64,000 nucleotides of DNA. Origin: Lucifuga dentata (taxonomy: Eukaryota > Chordata > Actinopteri > Ophidiiformes > Bythitidae). This document shows positions 26,170 to 41,470 of this stretch, in pieces (positions within the stretch are counted from its first letter, which is position 1; the number at the start of each line of letters is the position of its first letter). The notes under the pieces are model-generated. The model was given only the letters and a program-made list of their open reading frames with translations. It had not been told where the DNA came from and ran no database searches. The stretch spans positions 1 through 64,000 of the forward strand of contig VXCM01003612.1 in the NCBI GenBank assembly GCA_014773175.1, written 5' to 3'. The position numbers were made by a program, and so were the translations under genes.

Positions 26170-26219
26170 AATTAATGTTTGTCCAGAAACATGCAATTAA
26201 TGTTTGTCCAGAAACATGG
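26170..26219 (+). repeat. 25-bp tandem duplication just after the LINE 3' end
   Basis: The 25-bp unit beginning GCAATTAATGTTTGTCC occurs twice in direct succession. It may be a local slippage duplication or an element-associated target duplication. Confidence 0.7.
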
Positions 26220-27472
26220 TCCATTTCTTTTTTTGTCCCTGTCAAAAAATCTGTCCATTTTGTACTTCAAATGGGGTCTTGCTGTCCAAATGAATAGCTT
26301 TGCTAAAGTGTTTCTAATGCCTCCCACTGAGCTATATCAGCTTCCTGTTCTCTGTGCATACTGAATGTACAGTAAATATATTTCAGTATACAGTGTATAT
26401 CTCCTTTTTCAATTTATTCAGTAGCTGCACAGTGTGACTGTTATAGTAAAACTACCCAAATGGAAAAACCAACATATTTCTCCATAATGAAATTTAGTTT
26501 TTTGTACATAGTGTGTTAAAAATGTGTACAAATATATTGCATGAACAACTTCAATTACTTGTCTGTCCTCTGATTCAGGCAATAATGTGAGTAAGTCATA
26601 TACATGATGGAATTCATATTTCGTATTTATACATCATACTCTGAGTATTAGTATTCTCATAGTATTTATTCATTTATTTTAATGAATACTTTATTTCAAA
26701 GTCTTTTTTTAATGTTGTGTGTTCAGTGTTTATGTTAATACTTCAATACAAAAAAAGCATTAAGTGAATGGAATTTTTTTTAAAAATTGTGTTTAGATTA
26801 CACTTTACACTACACCATATTAATAACTGATTTGAAAAGCTGGAATTTGATGGACCACAAGAAAGCATATTAAAAATAAAAAGGAAGATGTGTGCTGTGA
26901 TATCAGCTAAAATGTACGTAAACACAATCCACTTCACATGCTAAAAGTATATAAAAAATATCCACAAAATCTTTTTCAGAGTGTTTGTTTATTGTTACTA
27001 TTTACCAGTGTGAGTATAATTTGTGAAATAATTAGTGGCATTTGTAAAAAGAAGAAAAGAAAAAAAAACTGCAGCACTTAAAAAAAAAAATCTTGAAACA
27101 CTACTAACTGATCCAAAGCTAAAATGTTTACTACAAAACCCTCATTTTCTCTTTTCCAGTAAAAATCACAGTAATGCGTTCTTTTAAAAAACACTACTAT
27201 TATTGACTGGTGACAGATTGTGATGCTCGTGAAAAGGTGCCACATGAAAAAAATTACTTACAGTACATACTTTCTTCAAACAGTCAGATCAATACATTAT
27301 ATTTCACACTTCACTGACGCTAGCAAGTCTAGGGAAAAATAGACTTGATGCATAAAGTTACAAGGGCAGCAAAAAACTGCTGCCCTCCTCTTTTCATTTC
27401 CACAGAGCTTATGATGACAGTGGACATTAAAATAAAATGTCTCCAGGTCAGCTCCAACACATGCACACCTCA

Positions 27473-29681
<2,209 letters not shown>

Positions 29682-29763
29682 TGGAAGGCAGAGCCCATTC
29701 TTTTGCCATTTTCTGGAATTCCAGGATCTGGACAAACATCACCAGCCAGACCACTTTGACTTA
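29682..29763 (-). CDS. csmd1: csmd1-like exon: start of Sushi domain 2
   Basis: This 82-base exon has a tttcctacag acceptor and a TTCCA|GTGAGT donor. It encodes LSQSGLAGDVCPDPGIPENG and then KRMGSAF, the start of a Sushi module with its first cysteine in the CPDPGIP motif. The first codon joins the linker exon (T|TA, Leu) and the last (CA|A, Gln) joins the next exon. PENG followed by a basic residue agrees better with CSMD1 than CSMD2, which I recall with PERG at this point. The Sushi fold is divided between two exons, unlike Sushi 1. Confidence 0.92.
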
Positions 29764-31137
29764 CTGTAGGAAACAAAAAATATATACGTTAAGTAGTGTC
29801 TGTACTTCTCTTTTGTGTTACCAGGATATTTCTGAACAAATTTTTACATCAATTCGATGCAACTCTGCCTACTGGCAAGGTGCACGGAGAACAGGGTCTT
29901 GATGACGAAGCCTCCAGCCAACACTTGTAGTATTAAGAAGCACTTTATTGTTCAAACTAATGCATTTCATACCCAAAGTATTTAAACAATTTGATGATCC
30001 TGATACGTGACGACTCTGTATGAGGCTTGTTGCTGGAGGCTTCAACTTAAATTACAGGAAAGCTGGCCTGTAATCGCTGGAAACATGCTTTTTGTTTCAA
30101 GATAAAAGTGACAGGAAGAAACACAATCTTGTTACTGTGAGCATAAACCTCAGTATACTTTTAAATAAGTGCAAATTGTCAAGTGGTTACATACAGCACA
30201 GATAACTCCAGCTGTGAAAAACATTTCCATCTGATGTTGACAATTCACAAATTTAGGCTTTCACTCTCCCTGTGAATTTTAAAATAAATCTTTTCATGGC
30301 TGATTCAGGAACATGACAGAAGAAATACACAGGCCTCACTATAAAAATCTTCCTCTTTTTTCTTACTGACTTACAGATTACATTAATGGAAAACAATTCA
30401 AAGATGAAAAGGTTTTCATTAAAGCAGTGTAATGACCACATTTACAATTCTTCATCTTATCATCGGCAGCATTTTGAAAGCTGAATGGAGATATCAGTAT
30501 GTACTAAATTGGTGTGAAAAAGTGGGGTCATTGTACGTTTAAGCACTTGACATTTAAAAGTTATTATACATTCATACAGCAGATGGCTCCTATAAAACAA
30601 AAGTTTTTCTTTGACTGGACTGAACTACCATCACTTAAAAAAAAACTCGGGTGTCAGGAGCGACAGATGGAGAATCACTGTGACTGCCAAGAAGAAGTGG
30701 CCCAAGAATGTCATGTTACAGAATGTCATGTTTGAAGATGACAAGCCCAAAATAAGATAGTGTTAAGAATGTTAACAGTCAGAGAAAATCTGTTCATGGA
30801 CACCAAACTGGCCACAAGAGCTTCACAAGAGTATGACTCAGTATGTGCCTGAAAAATGGAATGAAGCCATGCCTCTTACCAGAGCACCAAAGAGCTGGAT
30901 GCCTGCTTACAATACTTACTTATTATTTATTATTTATTTTGTATTCATGTTTTTACTTATTGTTTATTTCATTTTTTTTTTTTACCTCTGTTTTACTAAT
31001 TTTAAAATGTGATTTATTTAATTTACTTTGTTATATCACTATCTAATTTTGACTATACATTTAAAAGACATTGATACAGTATGTCATCACACCTTGTTTA
31101 ATGTAAAGGGCTTTTATTTATAAAGCTTCTTTTTTTG

Positions 31138-31169
31138 AAAAAAAAAAAAAANTTGAAAAAAAAAAAAAA
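31138..31169. repeat. Poly-A tracts with a single N at 31152
   Basis: Two copies of TTGAAAAAAAAAA flank an N at 31152. This looks like the same contig-overlap artefact, here with only about 16 bp duplicated. Confidence 0.8.
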
Positions 31170-31325
31170 GATGTGTCATTATATAATCTGGGTTGTCTTA
31201 TATTTGGGCAATTATGATCATTTTTTATTTCATTTAAGAAGGCATACACCATGAAAGAAACAAGTCAGCTCACTTTGTCTGACAGGTCTATTAGTAATTT
31301 CTACAGAGCATCTGATTTCCTCCAT

Positions 31326-31385
31326 GAAAAAAAAAACAAAAAACAAACAAAAAAAAAAAAAAAAAANAAAAAAAAAAAAAAAAAA
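31326..31385. repeat. Poly-A/CA-rich tract with a single N at 31367
   Basis: An A-rich run with a few cytosines becomes pure A around an N at 31367. A further 31-base pure A run lies at about 31505-31535. Confidence 0.85.
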
Positions 31386-31502
31386 CTGAAGAAACAATGA
31401 TTAAGCAGCACCTGCTGAGAAGGTATTCCACAAACTGAACAAAATTTCTAAAACTCAAACACTGTGTTGTCCAGGTTATTTTATAACTTTTCCTGGATCA
31501 TT

Positions 31503-31536
<34 letters not shown>

Positions 31537-32232
31537 ATGTCCCATCTCACACCTCTGCTTTTCTTAACATCCTGTTTCCCTCATCTATCTGAAGATGATC
31601 TGTTCTGTCCCTAAAAATAGCACAGCAGCAAAACACATGAGAATTTTTGCATAGTTCACACTCAGGATATATAGCATTGGTTTTAAGTCGGTCTGGTTGG
31701 AAGCATCTGCTGCATGCCTAAAATGTAATGTAAATGTAAATGAGACCAGACAACATGACAGAAACCAGTTCAGACCAGCTCTGTCTTAATGGAACTCTGA
31801 GGATGAATAATGATGCTTAGCAATACACAAAAATACACAGGAAAGGAAGGCAATCATAAATAAAACAGAAAAAAATGAGAAGGATGCTGAAAGAGACAAC
31901 AAAAGAAGGCATGATAATAAAAAAGGACAGAATGCTGGAGGCTCATAAACTATGACCTGGAGAAAAGGTAATGCATGACCTCTCTTTCAGAGCATAAGTC
32001 CCTGTATGTCTCTTTCTCTCTCCACGTCTCTCTCCCACCCACCTCTACTCTCCAGTTTTGTATTCTCAGCTCATTTGCTCTGTTTTTCTCTGTCTCACAC
32101 AGATTAGCTTCAATTTAAAAACTGATGTTGAAGTTTTGTGCATCTTAGCAGAAAAGAAGATGGATCATTTGTGGTTCATGTGATTGTACTATTTGTATTC
32201 TGAAGGTTGATTGTCTGTGTCTGCAGCATATA

Positions 32233-32236
<4 letters not shown>

Positions 32237-32279
<43 letters not shown>
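32237..32279. repeat. (GT)n microsatellite
   Basis: This is a perfect GT run of about 21 units. Confidence 0.95.
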
Positions 32280-32282
<3 letters not shown>

Positions 32283-32365
32283 ATATGATGCAAAAAGAAT
32301 GAGCTGTCATGTTGCTTTGCTATGTTTTTGATGTTCTGTCCAAAATTACCACACAAACATTCTAC

Positions 32366-32368
<3 letters not shown>

Positions 32369-32404
<36 letters not shown>

Positions 32405-32411
32405 TCTCTCT
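32369..32411. repeat. (TC)n microsatellite
   Basis: This is a TC run of about 21 units with one interruption. Confidence 0.95.
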
Positions 32412-35051
32412 CACTCATATTCAAATCACTTTCATTGGCATCAAATACAAAGGTTCACATTGGCAAAAACAAATCCTGCTCATGCAAACAACATGAGATG
32501 TTATATAAAAACAAGGCTGCCAAATATCCCTGCTGGGCTAATGTCAAAAATCCTCAAATTGACTTAATCCTGTATTTGCACTTAAAAGACCACACTCCAT
32601 TTAAACATGCTCATGATGCATAACATCCTTTTCATAGCATCAAAGTGTCTTCAGCAAACCTTTCATCTCTAAACTTTTCAAGAATTGGTGGAAATTTGTT
32701 AATGTTCTAATTGGTACCATGTATGTTCGACATTGCCAATGTGTAATAGACCCCACTCCAATAGAGAGTTTCACATCTTTAGAATCTGATCTGAAAACAG
32801 TCTCCGCTGTCAAAGCAAAATGGACATATCAAATTTGAACTAAGTTGGGAAATGGGTCTCTGGGTTGGCAAGTTTAGATCTTTCTATAGTTCTTGGCTTA
32901 GACACAGAATTGTTTCTTCACTTAGTTTTCTTCTGTGACACACAAGTTGACATTTCTCACAATAACATTCCATGGCAATGTATGGTTTTCCTCAAAAACA
33001 TAATCGTCCTCCTTATGTATTCTAGTAAATTCCAAAGTTAACCATGATGCTCAAAGAGAATAGATCAAAATTTGCCATTTAAATGAACTGACTGGGCATA
33101 TCTAACAGACACTTGATTTTCTTTAACTGATTGTGCTGGGCAGGTAGTGTGCAGAGCTCACCTGAGTTTATTTGTAGGTAAAGGCTAAATAAAGTTTATT
33201 TAGAGAGATTGGTGAGCACCACAAGGCTCAACTATACAGTCAATGTGCAGGGCAGAAAACCGTAACAAGGCACAACAAGCAGCCATCATTTGTTTCATTG
33301 TTTATATATATATATAAAATCCACTTAACTGAGTAAAAACAGAGTAAGTGAAACAATGATATAAAGTCCACAATATCTTTATACATTACATATGGTATGC
33401 ATGTAATCTTTGCAGTCTTGGTTGAAAGAAGAACGAATTTGAAACTGTAAGCCCCTAAGAGAAAAGGTTACAAACCAGTGGCTCATGTAGTTGGAGGAAA
33501 ATGAAATCACTGACATAGAGAGCAACATAAAGACAAATAAACACAAAAGACATTTGCATTATGCATGCAAAGCCATGTAGCAGAGAAATGTATTGATTAT
33601 AACAACTGAGTGATGAACCACTAAAAAAGAAAATGTGATCAAATGTGATCAAAAAGACAGCAAGCAGACAAGGACAGAGGCTGTGTGCATCCGCCTGCGT
33701 GTGCACATGTGCATGTACGTGTGCATGTGTATGTCATCAGCTGACATGTTTCAGGTAAGAGGTTTTCAGATGGCTGCTCAAAGAGGAGAAAGTGAAGTGC
33801 TGTTTGTTGATACATGCTCTTCCACTCCTCTCTGTTCTCCTCTCCTCCTCCTTTCCACTCACACTCACAGGTCAATCGATCCAAGAACTCAAGTCTATAC
33901 TGCTATCTTTCCAGCGACATTTCGTTGAACCCAAAAAAAATTCTCTGCATGAAGCATTTTACCTCATGCTGAGGCAGATCCCTGCAAAGCATGATGAAAT
34001 GTGTTCTAATATTCTGATAGTTACAGTCAGCATCACTGTGAGATTCTCCTGACATTACGCAGCAATGGCATTGTACCACCCCTTTAATTTTCAGGTCATG
34101 ACATTTCTATCCAGCTCATCTTACAAGTGGTGGCATCACTGTCATTCATATTGTACTGACTATGAAACACAAACTGACAATGATGATTCATTACATTATA
34201 AAATCACTGTCTGGAGAGTTAAACTCCTCACGATCAGAATATTTTCTCCTCTCTATAATTATGACACATCTTCAGCATTATGTTAATGCTTCATCAATAT
34301 CAATACCTGCTCTACGAGTCTACGTTACCTCTATCTAGCTATTTATTTAGTATCTACAGTATCTGTCTGCTGTATCACATAGGATTTTAAACAATAGTCA
34401 GTCTGACAATTATTCATAAAGAGACAATTCTCTAAATGATTAAACTTACTCTCCTGTGCGTCTGTCTATACTCTGCTTTAATACAGGCTAGAGGGTGTTG
34501 TAGACAGTCAGTTAAATTATGATTCATAAGCACTCCATTCTCTAGACAGGTAAAACTCATTATCATCAGTCTCTAGTTCTTTATAATGATTATACATTAC
34601 ATAAAGATTACACATTCCCCACCATACAGCTATAATATTACCACTGGGAGTCCTAAAGGTGTTGTTCAAAGACTGGTTTGGGACCCAAAATGGACTGTGG
34701 GTTAAGCTTTTGTATGTTTTAATGATCCAGATTTCTGGGTTGATAGACTAACTGTACTCATTTTGAGTGACCTCAATGAGCTTTCGACCCATGTGAGAAA
34801 CCACATTTACTCAATTTTGGTCCCCATGACAAAAATGCTGGTATGTTTTAATGAACATGGGACCCCTGGTGAGAAAATAAATTTCTCATTTAGGTCCAGA
34901 GCTGAAAAAGCTTAAATGATCCCTGGACTACACAGTTAAAAGTCATTATCATCATTCTGTGGCTCCACATAACGATTATAGATAACAAAGCTCATTCTCT
35001 GCAGTGCAGCAATGATTTTGCAACACAGGGATAGTTACTTTTAAAAGCTTT

Positions 35052-35054
<3 letters not shown>

Positions 35055-35100
<46 letters not shown>
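35055..35100. repeat. (AC)n microsatellite
   Basis: This is a perfect AC run of about 23 units. Confidence 0.95.
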
Positions 35101-35106
<6 letters not shown>

Positions 35107-35300
35107 ACTGGTGATCTCACTGTGATTTCACCTAGGTATCAAGATAAAAACCTACAGTGTAATGTACAATGAGATGTGGACACCCTACTGCAAAAATGTT
35201 TCAAGTCATAAGGTTAACTGAGCTTTACAGTAAAACTTTATTACTTTATAGCTTTTTCATTTGTTTTTCATGCTGATACATAACAAGGATTCATGTAGAG

Positions 35301-35663
35301 CAGTGGTTCTCAAACTGTGGTGTGTGTGCCACTGGGGATACTTAAAATGCTCACTGGTGGTACACCAGATGACTCTATATTTTTTGTTACTGTGGCAAAT
35401 TATTTGCAAATAAAATGGGTTTTCATTTACAATTTATTAAAGATTAGTTAATGAAAAATTACATAATTATAATTTGGTTGAATAAAGCCTAACTTCTCCA
35501 TGTGTGTGTCCATTCTACGTGGCATCAACAAGTTTTGCACTCATATTGTTGCATAATGTGTTTCTATAATTTTTCTAAGAGGTGGCGGTTTGTTGGTGAG
35601 GTGGTTCTTAAACTTAAGTTTGCTCAGAGGTGGTACATGGTTCACTGAGTTTGAGAACCACTG
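35301..35663. mobile_element. hAT-type MITE
   Basis: The terminal inverted repeats CAGTGGTTCTCAAACT (left) and its near-perfect inverse GTTTGAGAACCACTG (right) bound a 363-bp element. CAGTGGTTCTCAA is a well-known end of vertebrate hAT non-autonomous elements. Internal subterminal copies (GGTGGTACA) are also inverted. There is no open frame. I do not see an intact 8-bp target duplication (ATGTAGAG against AAAAATCA), so the flanks have decayed or an end is displaced by a few bases. Confidence 0.82.
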
Positions 35664-35803
35664 AAAAATCACACTGAAATTTAATTTTACTAAATTTAAA
35701 CTTCAATTTTTTAAACACAAGAGAGAAATCTTCACAGACAATAATGGAGATATTTGTTAGCTGGTAAACAAAACAATAACTTCTGACAGAGCAGACTGCC
35801 TAA

Positions 35804-35805
<2 letters not shown>

Positions 35806-35851
<46 letters not shown>
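35806..35851. repeat. (TG)n microsatellite
   Basis: This is a perfect TG run of about 22 units. Confidence 0.95.
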
Positions 35852-35852
<1 letters not shown>

Positions 35853-36551
35853 CTTTTCATGAAGCTCCAAAACAGTGATAAATATAAATAACTGATTTGC
35901 CTGGGTGACATGGACATACACACCACACGCCACACACTCAAATACACACACCGCTTACCAGTTCTAATTTTAATCACAACAACTCATGAGCAAGCGCACA
36001 TGCACATACAGATACACACACCACACACGCACACACACCACAGTGATGTTAACTCTAGCAGCACATGCTTGGCTGAGCATGTAAATTAGCAGAATTATAA
36101 ATGAGAGTTTATTATAAAGCTAAATGCTAAGGAATGGATGAGGTATGAGCTTGGGCTTCTGTGATAATTAAAAGCTGTGTCACGTGATCTGAGTTTCAAA
36201 GGTGTGTTTGAATTATCTCTGTCCTCTGTGGTGTAAAGATATTTATTCATTAAATTCTTGTTTTAGGGCCCCATTGTTTATATGATATTCAAGTTTATTT
36301 GGATTCCCATTAGTTGCCACTGAGGTGAGAACAAATTTTCCTGAGCTCTACATAAAAGGCCTGTACAAGCATAAGTTTTCCCTAACCTCCTGTTTATATC
36401 AACTAATGAAATAATATACACACAGTTCAGTTGCTCACAATGTGCTAATCAGAAAGCCTATTTTCCACAAAGTACGTTTATTCCTTTACAATATTTTTGA
36501 AGTAACAACCATTAATATATTCTGCAGTTATAGCTGGTTGGGTTTTAACCT

Positions 36552-36658
36552 TTTCACACAAATGAAATATATCTCAATCTCAACCAAATCTATTATTATT
36601 ATTATTATTATTATTATTNTTTCACACAAATGAAATATATCTCAATCTCAACCAAATC

Positions 36659-36686
<28 letters not shown>
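36552..36686 (+). repeat. 67-bp direct duplication around a single N, with (ATT)n (likely assembly artefact)
   Basis: Bases 36552-36618 recur at 36620-36686, separated by N at 36619. Each copy ends in an ATT trinucleotide run, so the contigs probably broke in that repeat. Confidence 0.88.
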
Positions 36687-36692
<6 letters not shown>

Positions 36693-37812
36693 TTATGATA
36701 GAGAAGTTTTTGCTGGAAGCAGCAGTTTTTGTTTTTTTTGTTTTGTTTTTTGTTTTTTTTTAAACAATACAGAATTATGTTAGCATGTTTGCTCAGGTTC
36801 ATACAGGGAAGCTAAATCTTCTTCAGCCTTCATATCTCACCATAACTTAAAGCACAATGAAATCTGCACATGGTGACCTGCTACACCAAAGATGACAGTG
36901 TTGGAATGGAAGGTCTGTATTACAGTAAAGATTTAATTTTTTTTAACCATTTAAACACACTTTACAGTCTTAAAATGCAAATTATTCTTTATATTTGAAA
37001 TATAGATAACCTTGTACTTAAACATTTTTCATTCAAAACCCTTCCTCCCTTCATTTTTCATTCAAAACTCTTCATTATTTTAGAAGTACAACTTGTTTTT
37101 CACCATGCCATGTTGTGACATGATGACAGGCGTGGCATTTGACTGCAACTGGGGTTAAAAATAGGGTTACAAAATGCAGAGGAGATAAAGCTGAAGGGGA
37201 GAAAGTAGTAGAGGAGACATGCTTTTCATCCTTATTTCCATATAATGGTTCTTAATGTTCTATAGTACTGAACCACGTTCTCAATTGTATCTCAGAGGGG
37301 AATGTTGAAAATTATCTGGTAATAACTTCAAATTGATAGAAAATACCCTGTCTCTTCCTGCATTGTTGGCCTCTCTTTCAGAAGAAGTGAACAAGGTGTC
37401 ATTAGTGTGTCCAAATTTAAGCAGGAAAAGTTGCATCAAAAACTGCCCCAAGACTGTATTGTGCATTTACGAAGATGCCGAGAAAATCATAGCATACGTG
37501 TATGAAGCACCACTGAGGAAACGCAACAAAAAGAAGGAAAGGCTCAGGCTGTCGTTGCATTAACTGGACAGCCTTACTGCTAGTTGTGGGCAATGAACAT
37601 CAATAGCCAGTGAGCCAGTATGCTGCAATAAGTTTACATGCATTGTTGTCACATTGTCATCCTAACATCAGCACAGGGAATGAAAGGCAATGAATGTGTG
37701 AAGTGAAAAAAAAAAGAAATCATGAGAAAATCAATGCTAATAAGAACAAAAAAAGGTTCAAAAATTATTTTTTCCCCTCAAAATGTTATGAGATGGACAC
37801 ATTAACATGAAC

Positions 37813-38178
37813 ACCCATCCATTTCCTAAACCCGTTTGTCCTGTTGAGGGTCACGGGGGAGCTGGATTCTATCCCAGCAGTCACAGGGCGAGAGGCGGGG
37901 TTCACCCTGGACAGATCGCCAGTCTATCGCAGGGCTGACACAGAGACAGACAAACACATTCACTCTCTCATTCACAACAACAGGAATTTAGAGTTCCTAA
38001 TTCACCTGACATGCATGTCTTTGGAGGAAGCCGGAGTACCTGGAGGGAACCCATGCGGACACGGGGAGAACATGCAAACTCCACACAGAAAGGCCCTGCC
38101 CCGGCCAGGAATCGAACTCAGGACCTTCTTGCTGTGAAACAACAGTGCTAACCACTGCGCCACAATAACAACCAGGGC
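37813..38178 (-). mobile_element. tRNA-derived SINE
   Basis: On the minus strand the element starts with a tRNA-like head. An A box (GTGGCGCAGTGGTTAGC, about 38147-38164) and a B box (GAGTTCGATTCC, about 38108-38121) are at tRNA-like spacing, matching RNA polymerase III internal promoters. The body runs through CCCCGTGTCCGCATGGGTT, AAAGACATGCATGTCAGG, CCTGCGATAGACTGGCGA and CTGGGATAGAATCCAGC, segments I recognise as a very common fish repeat. It has no coding capacity. A LINE partner is not evident from the tail. The antisense frame is open for about 97 codons by chance. Confidence 0.72.
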
Positions 38179-38858
38179 TACGACCAATTATTGATTTATC
38201 AAATATTATCAATAACCAGCAATAGAGATAACTGAAATAAACGTATTCTTAGTTGTTGTGTAGTGTGTAGTGCAATATTGTGTTTGCACACTTACAAGAC
38301 AAGCAGATAACTCTGAAACAAACACTGAAACAGTAGCTCTCTTTGTTCTCGTAAATTGAAATTTTGATTATAAGTTGGAAATGTTTACTTACTTAATGCT
38401 ATGGTGGGTTGCTGTTCAATGCATTTAATTGTAAGAAACAAGTCAAAACAGTTTGAACAAAGTGAACATTTTGTTTATCAATATTTTGTGTATTTTAAAT
38501 ATATTTTGGCTCCAGTAAACACACATATTTCACCTGTATAAACACAGACACCCTGTATATACTGTATGTAGAACCCTTGAACAGAGGAAAAAAACAGAGT
38601 TCACCAATTATTGTCTTCCTGGAAGGGCAATCTCAGTGAAAAATTGATCAAATCATAGTGTTTACCACATCCAAGATGGATTCAGTGTGCAGTGTGTGTT
38701 TCCGTGTGTGCATGCAGCATGTGTGTAGGCATGTATATACTGGTGTGTGACCAGTTTGAATTTGTTTAAAAAGTGCAACCAAAACAACAATGTAACCACA
38801 GACACACACATGCACACGGACGCACACACACATGAACAAATGATGTTACTTTACTTAC

Positions 38859-38936
38859 AGACAGCATTTTTGTGACTGGAGTCTTTACTTGGCATCATCT
38901 TCACTCCTCTGGATTTCAGCTCTATTGCTTTCTTCA
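38859..38936 (-). CDS. csmd1: csmd1-like exon: linker between CUB 2 and Sushi 2
   Basis: This 78-base exon has a tctccag acceptor and a GTCT|GTAAGT donor. With the incoming G it encodes VKKAIELKSRGVKMMPSKD followed by SSHKNAV. It is lysine-rich, has no cysteine, and matches the basic linker after CUB 2 in CSMD1 and CSMD2. It belongs to no CUB or Sushi fold and is probably an exposed spacer. It lies 1.1 kb from the preceding exon and 9.1 kb from the next. Its small size and low complexity would make it easy to miss without neighbours, but the frame closes on both sides. Confidence 0.9.
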
Positions 38937-39046
38937 CTGGAGACAGGAAAGAAGATGGTGATAATTTAATTCTAAACATACTTATTAAACATAAATTTGA
39001 CTATTACTGATTAACGTACATATATATATGTAGTATTCATATATAG

Positions 39047-39048
39047 AG

Positions 39049-39126
<78 letters not shown>
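39047..39126. repeat. (CT)n-(TA)n compound microsatellite
   Basis: A CT run of about 25 units is followed directly by about 13 TA units. Confidence 0.95.
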
Positions 39127-39134
<8 letters not shown>

Positions 39135-39440
39135 GTATAACTAATTTAAATATCGACTGAGCGCAATTCAGAGAGTGCTTCTTCACATTCACTCTATGAA
39201 ATTGTACTAAGCAATATCCAAAGTTAAACATTAGAAAAAAAGGGAAAGAGAATAGATGCAAAAGTTTGGATGTAGAAGAGTAGAAGAGAAGAAAAAAGGA
39301 GAATAGCAGCATTAAAATGTATTCCATATATTTTATACTAAGCATAGCAGCATTGCAGAGGATAACAGAAAAATCTGTGTCACAACCAAACTGCATTCTG
39401 CTGAGAAACAGAGAAACAGACTTGGCATGAAACCACATCT

Positions 39441-39455
39441 CTGTCTGTCTGTCTG

Positions 39456-39489
<34 letters not shown>

Positions 39490-39494
39490 ACACA

Positions 39495-39541
<47 letters not shown>
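39441..39541. repeat. (CTGT)n-(CT)n-(CA)n compound microsatellite
   Basis: CTGT-type units pass into CT and then into a long CA run. Confidence 0.95.
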
Positions 39542-39544
<3 letters not shown>

Positions 39545-40021
39545 CACACACAGAAGAAGAAAAAGATACGGACTGATGTGGGAGACAGATAAGAAGAAAG
39601 AGTCACAGAGAGACAATCTCGGATCAGTGTGTTTTGTGTTGGAATCACTCAGTTACATCTGAGATGCTACATGGAAAGTAATACGCACCTTAATGTGCTA
39701 ATTAAGCCACATTAACAGCCAACTGAAAGATGTGAAAGGTCCAGCGTTCATTTCAGACTTCAATAGACTTACAATTTTTATATGCGTGCCAATCTCTAAA
39801 TTAATATATCAAATACTGTACATCCTCACTCCAAACTCACCTCCCAGCACTCATTTATCTGTATGATCATTGAGTAAATGCATGTAAGAAACATTCAGAT
39901 CTGATACAGCCCCCTCTACACATATTAACACAAAAACACACACAAATACATGCACACACAAGCATGCACATACTCATGCTTGTATAAAAACAGTACACAG
40001 AAGACACCAAGTAGAAAGTCA

Positions 40022-40261
<240 letters not shown>

Positions 40262-40695
40262 TTAATATGAAAAAAACAAAACAAAACAACTTTCATCCAC
40301 TTTTATTCTCTCTTGCTGCAGCACTGCTTTGTACACTGAGTGAAAACAGGCTGCTTTAGATACTGTCTCTTTAACACACACTCCTTCCAAAAAGGCCACA
40401 GAAAACAAATCACAGATTCTAGCTTAGATGTTACCATAAACATGTGTAACATGTTTAACATGTGAAAGACTAATCCAAAACAAAGCGTTCATGACCTATG
40501 GGTTTGTCTAACTGGATATATTTCTGAGTGAGCCACACATTTTGCAACTGTTCAACACATAACTTCCAACAAATGAAAAGCATAAGGCAGAGCATAAGCA
40601 AAGACGTATCAACACTATTTAAGTATTGAGAATGTTCCAGTTGTTCTGATCCACCATTGTTTCATAATGACAACTTTTTGCTCTTTAATGCATTT

Positions 40696-40758
40696 NNNNN
40701 NNNNNNNNNNNNNNNNNNNNNNNNNNNNNNNNNNNNNNNNNNNNNNNNNNNNNNNNNN
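40696..40758. other. Sequence gap (63 N)
   Basis: Sixty-three undetermined bases sit directly beside an AG run (40759-40809). The gap was probably caused by the repeat. It is intronic and does not interrupt an exon. Confidence 0.98.

Positions 40759-40809
<51 letters not shown>
40759..40809. repeat. (AG)n microsatellite
   Basis: This is a perfect AG run of about 25 units abutting the N gap, so its true length is unknown. Confidence 0.95.
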
Positions 40810-40812
<3 letters not shown>

Positions 40813-41434
40813 GATGGATGTGATCATGAAAAATCATTTTACAAATCTCAATTTTAGAAAAAGTCCAACCAAAATGCAATTACATAAAGAAACACTTTGA
40901 TGGATTGGTGCCATGTAATTAAAGACTACAGCATTACAAACTGCAACACTAAAAGCACTATTGGAATGAATAGTACTGTGAAGTTCCTCATCACAGATAA
41001 TTATAAATATATCATATTTTATCAAAGATAAATCATGATGTGACTAAGTCTAGAATTTAGATAACGGCATCCTAAGGACTACACAATCGACTTTGTTCTT
41101 GTTTACCAGAAATACCCATTTGTCAAGACTGATTTTTCCAGAGAATTCACAGTGAAGTTCTGATGTCACTTCCTGTCGTCCTCTCAGGTGTGACAACAGG
41201 CTGCAACTTTAAGATGAGAAAAAGTCAGTTCTCGGTCGTAAATCTGGATGTTGGGGATTGAATAAGTGATATTTCTCACTGAAGTAATGATCATCACTGA
41301 ACAAAACGAAGTCAAAGGCTTAGTAAATCCATGATAGAATGCTGTTTACTTTCATCATTTTTAAAGCATACTTGTAATATTCTCACAGAGAAAACCTGCC
41401 ATAATGTGAACACATCTAAATAAGAAAAAGAGGA

Positions 41435-41470
41435 AAGGAGAGGAGAGGAGAGGAGAGGAGAGGAGAGGAG
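41435..41470. repeat. (GGAGA)n microsatellite
   Basis: About seven units of the pentanucleotide GGAGA lie within a wider purine-rich stretch. Confidence 0.9.

Larger units (their letters stand above)
29764..38858 (-). other. csmd1-like intron between the linker and Sushi 2
   Basis: This 9.1-kb intron has a GTAAGT donor and a CTACAG acceptor. It contains the hAT MITE, the SINE and several poly-A and microsatellite tracts listed separately. The remaining stretches (29770-31130, 31540-35050, 35860-37810 and 38180-38858) are AT-rich and hold only short, domain-free open frames. Confidence 0.88.

Noticed and set aside
29905..30046. Inverted copies of GAAGCCTCCAGC about 125 bp apart
   Set aside because: The stem is short, there is no flanking target duplication and the outer sequence does not extend the pairing. 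It may be chance.
34620..34940. Segment around ACTGGTTTGGGACCC that resembles degraded transposon sequence
   Set aside because: I could not find inverted ends, a target duplication or any motif specific enough to name.
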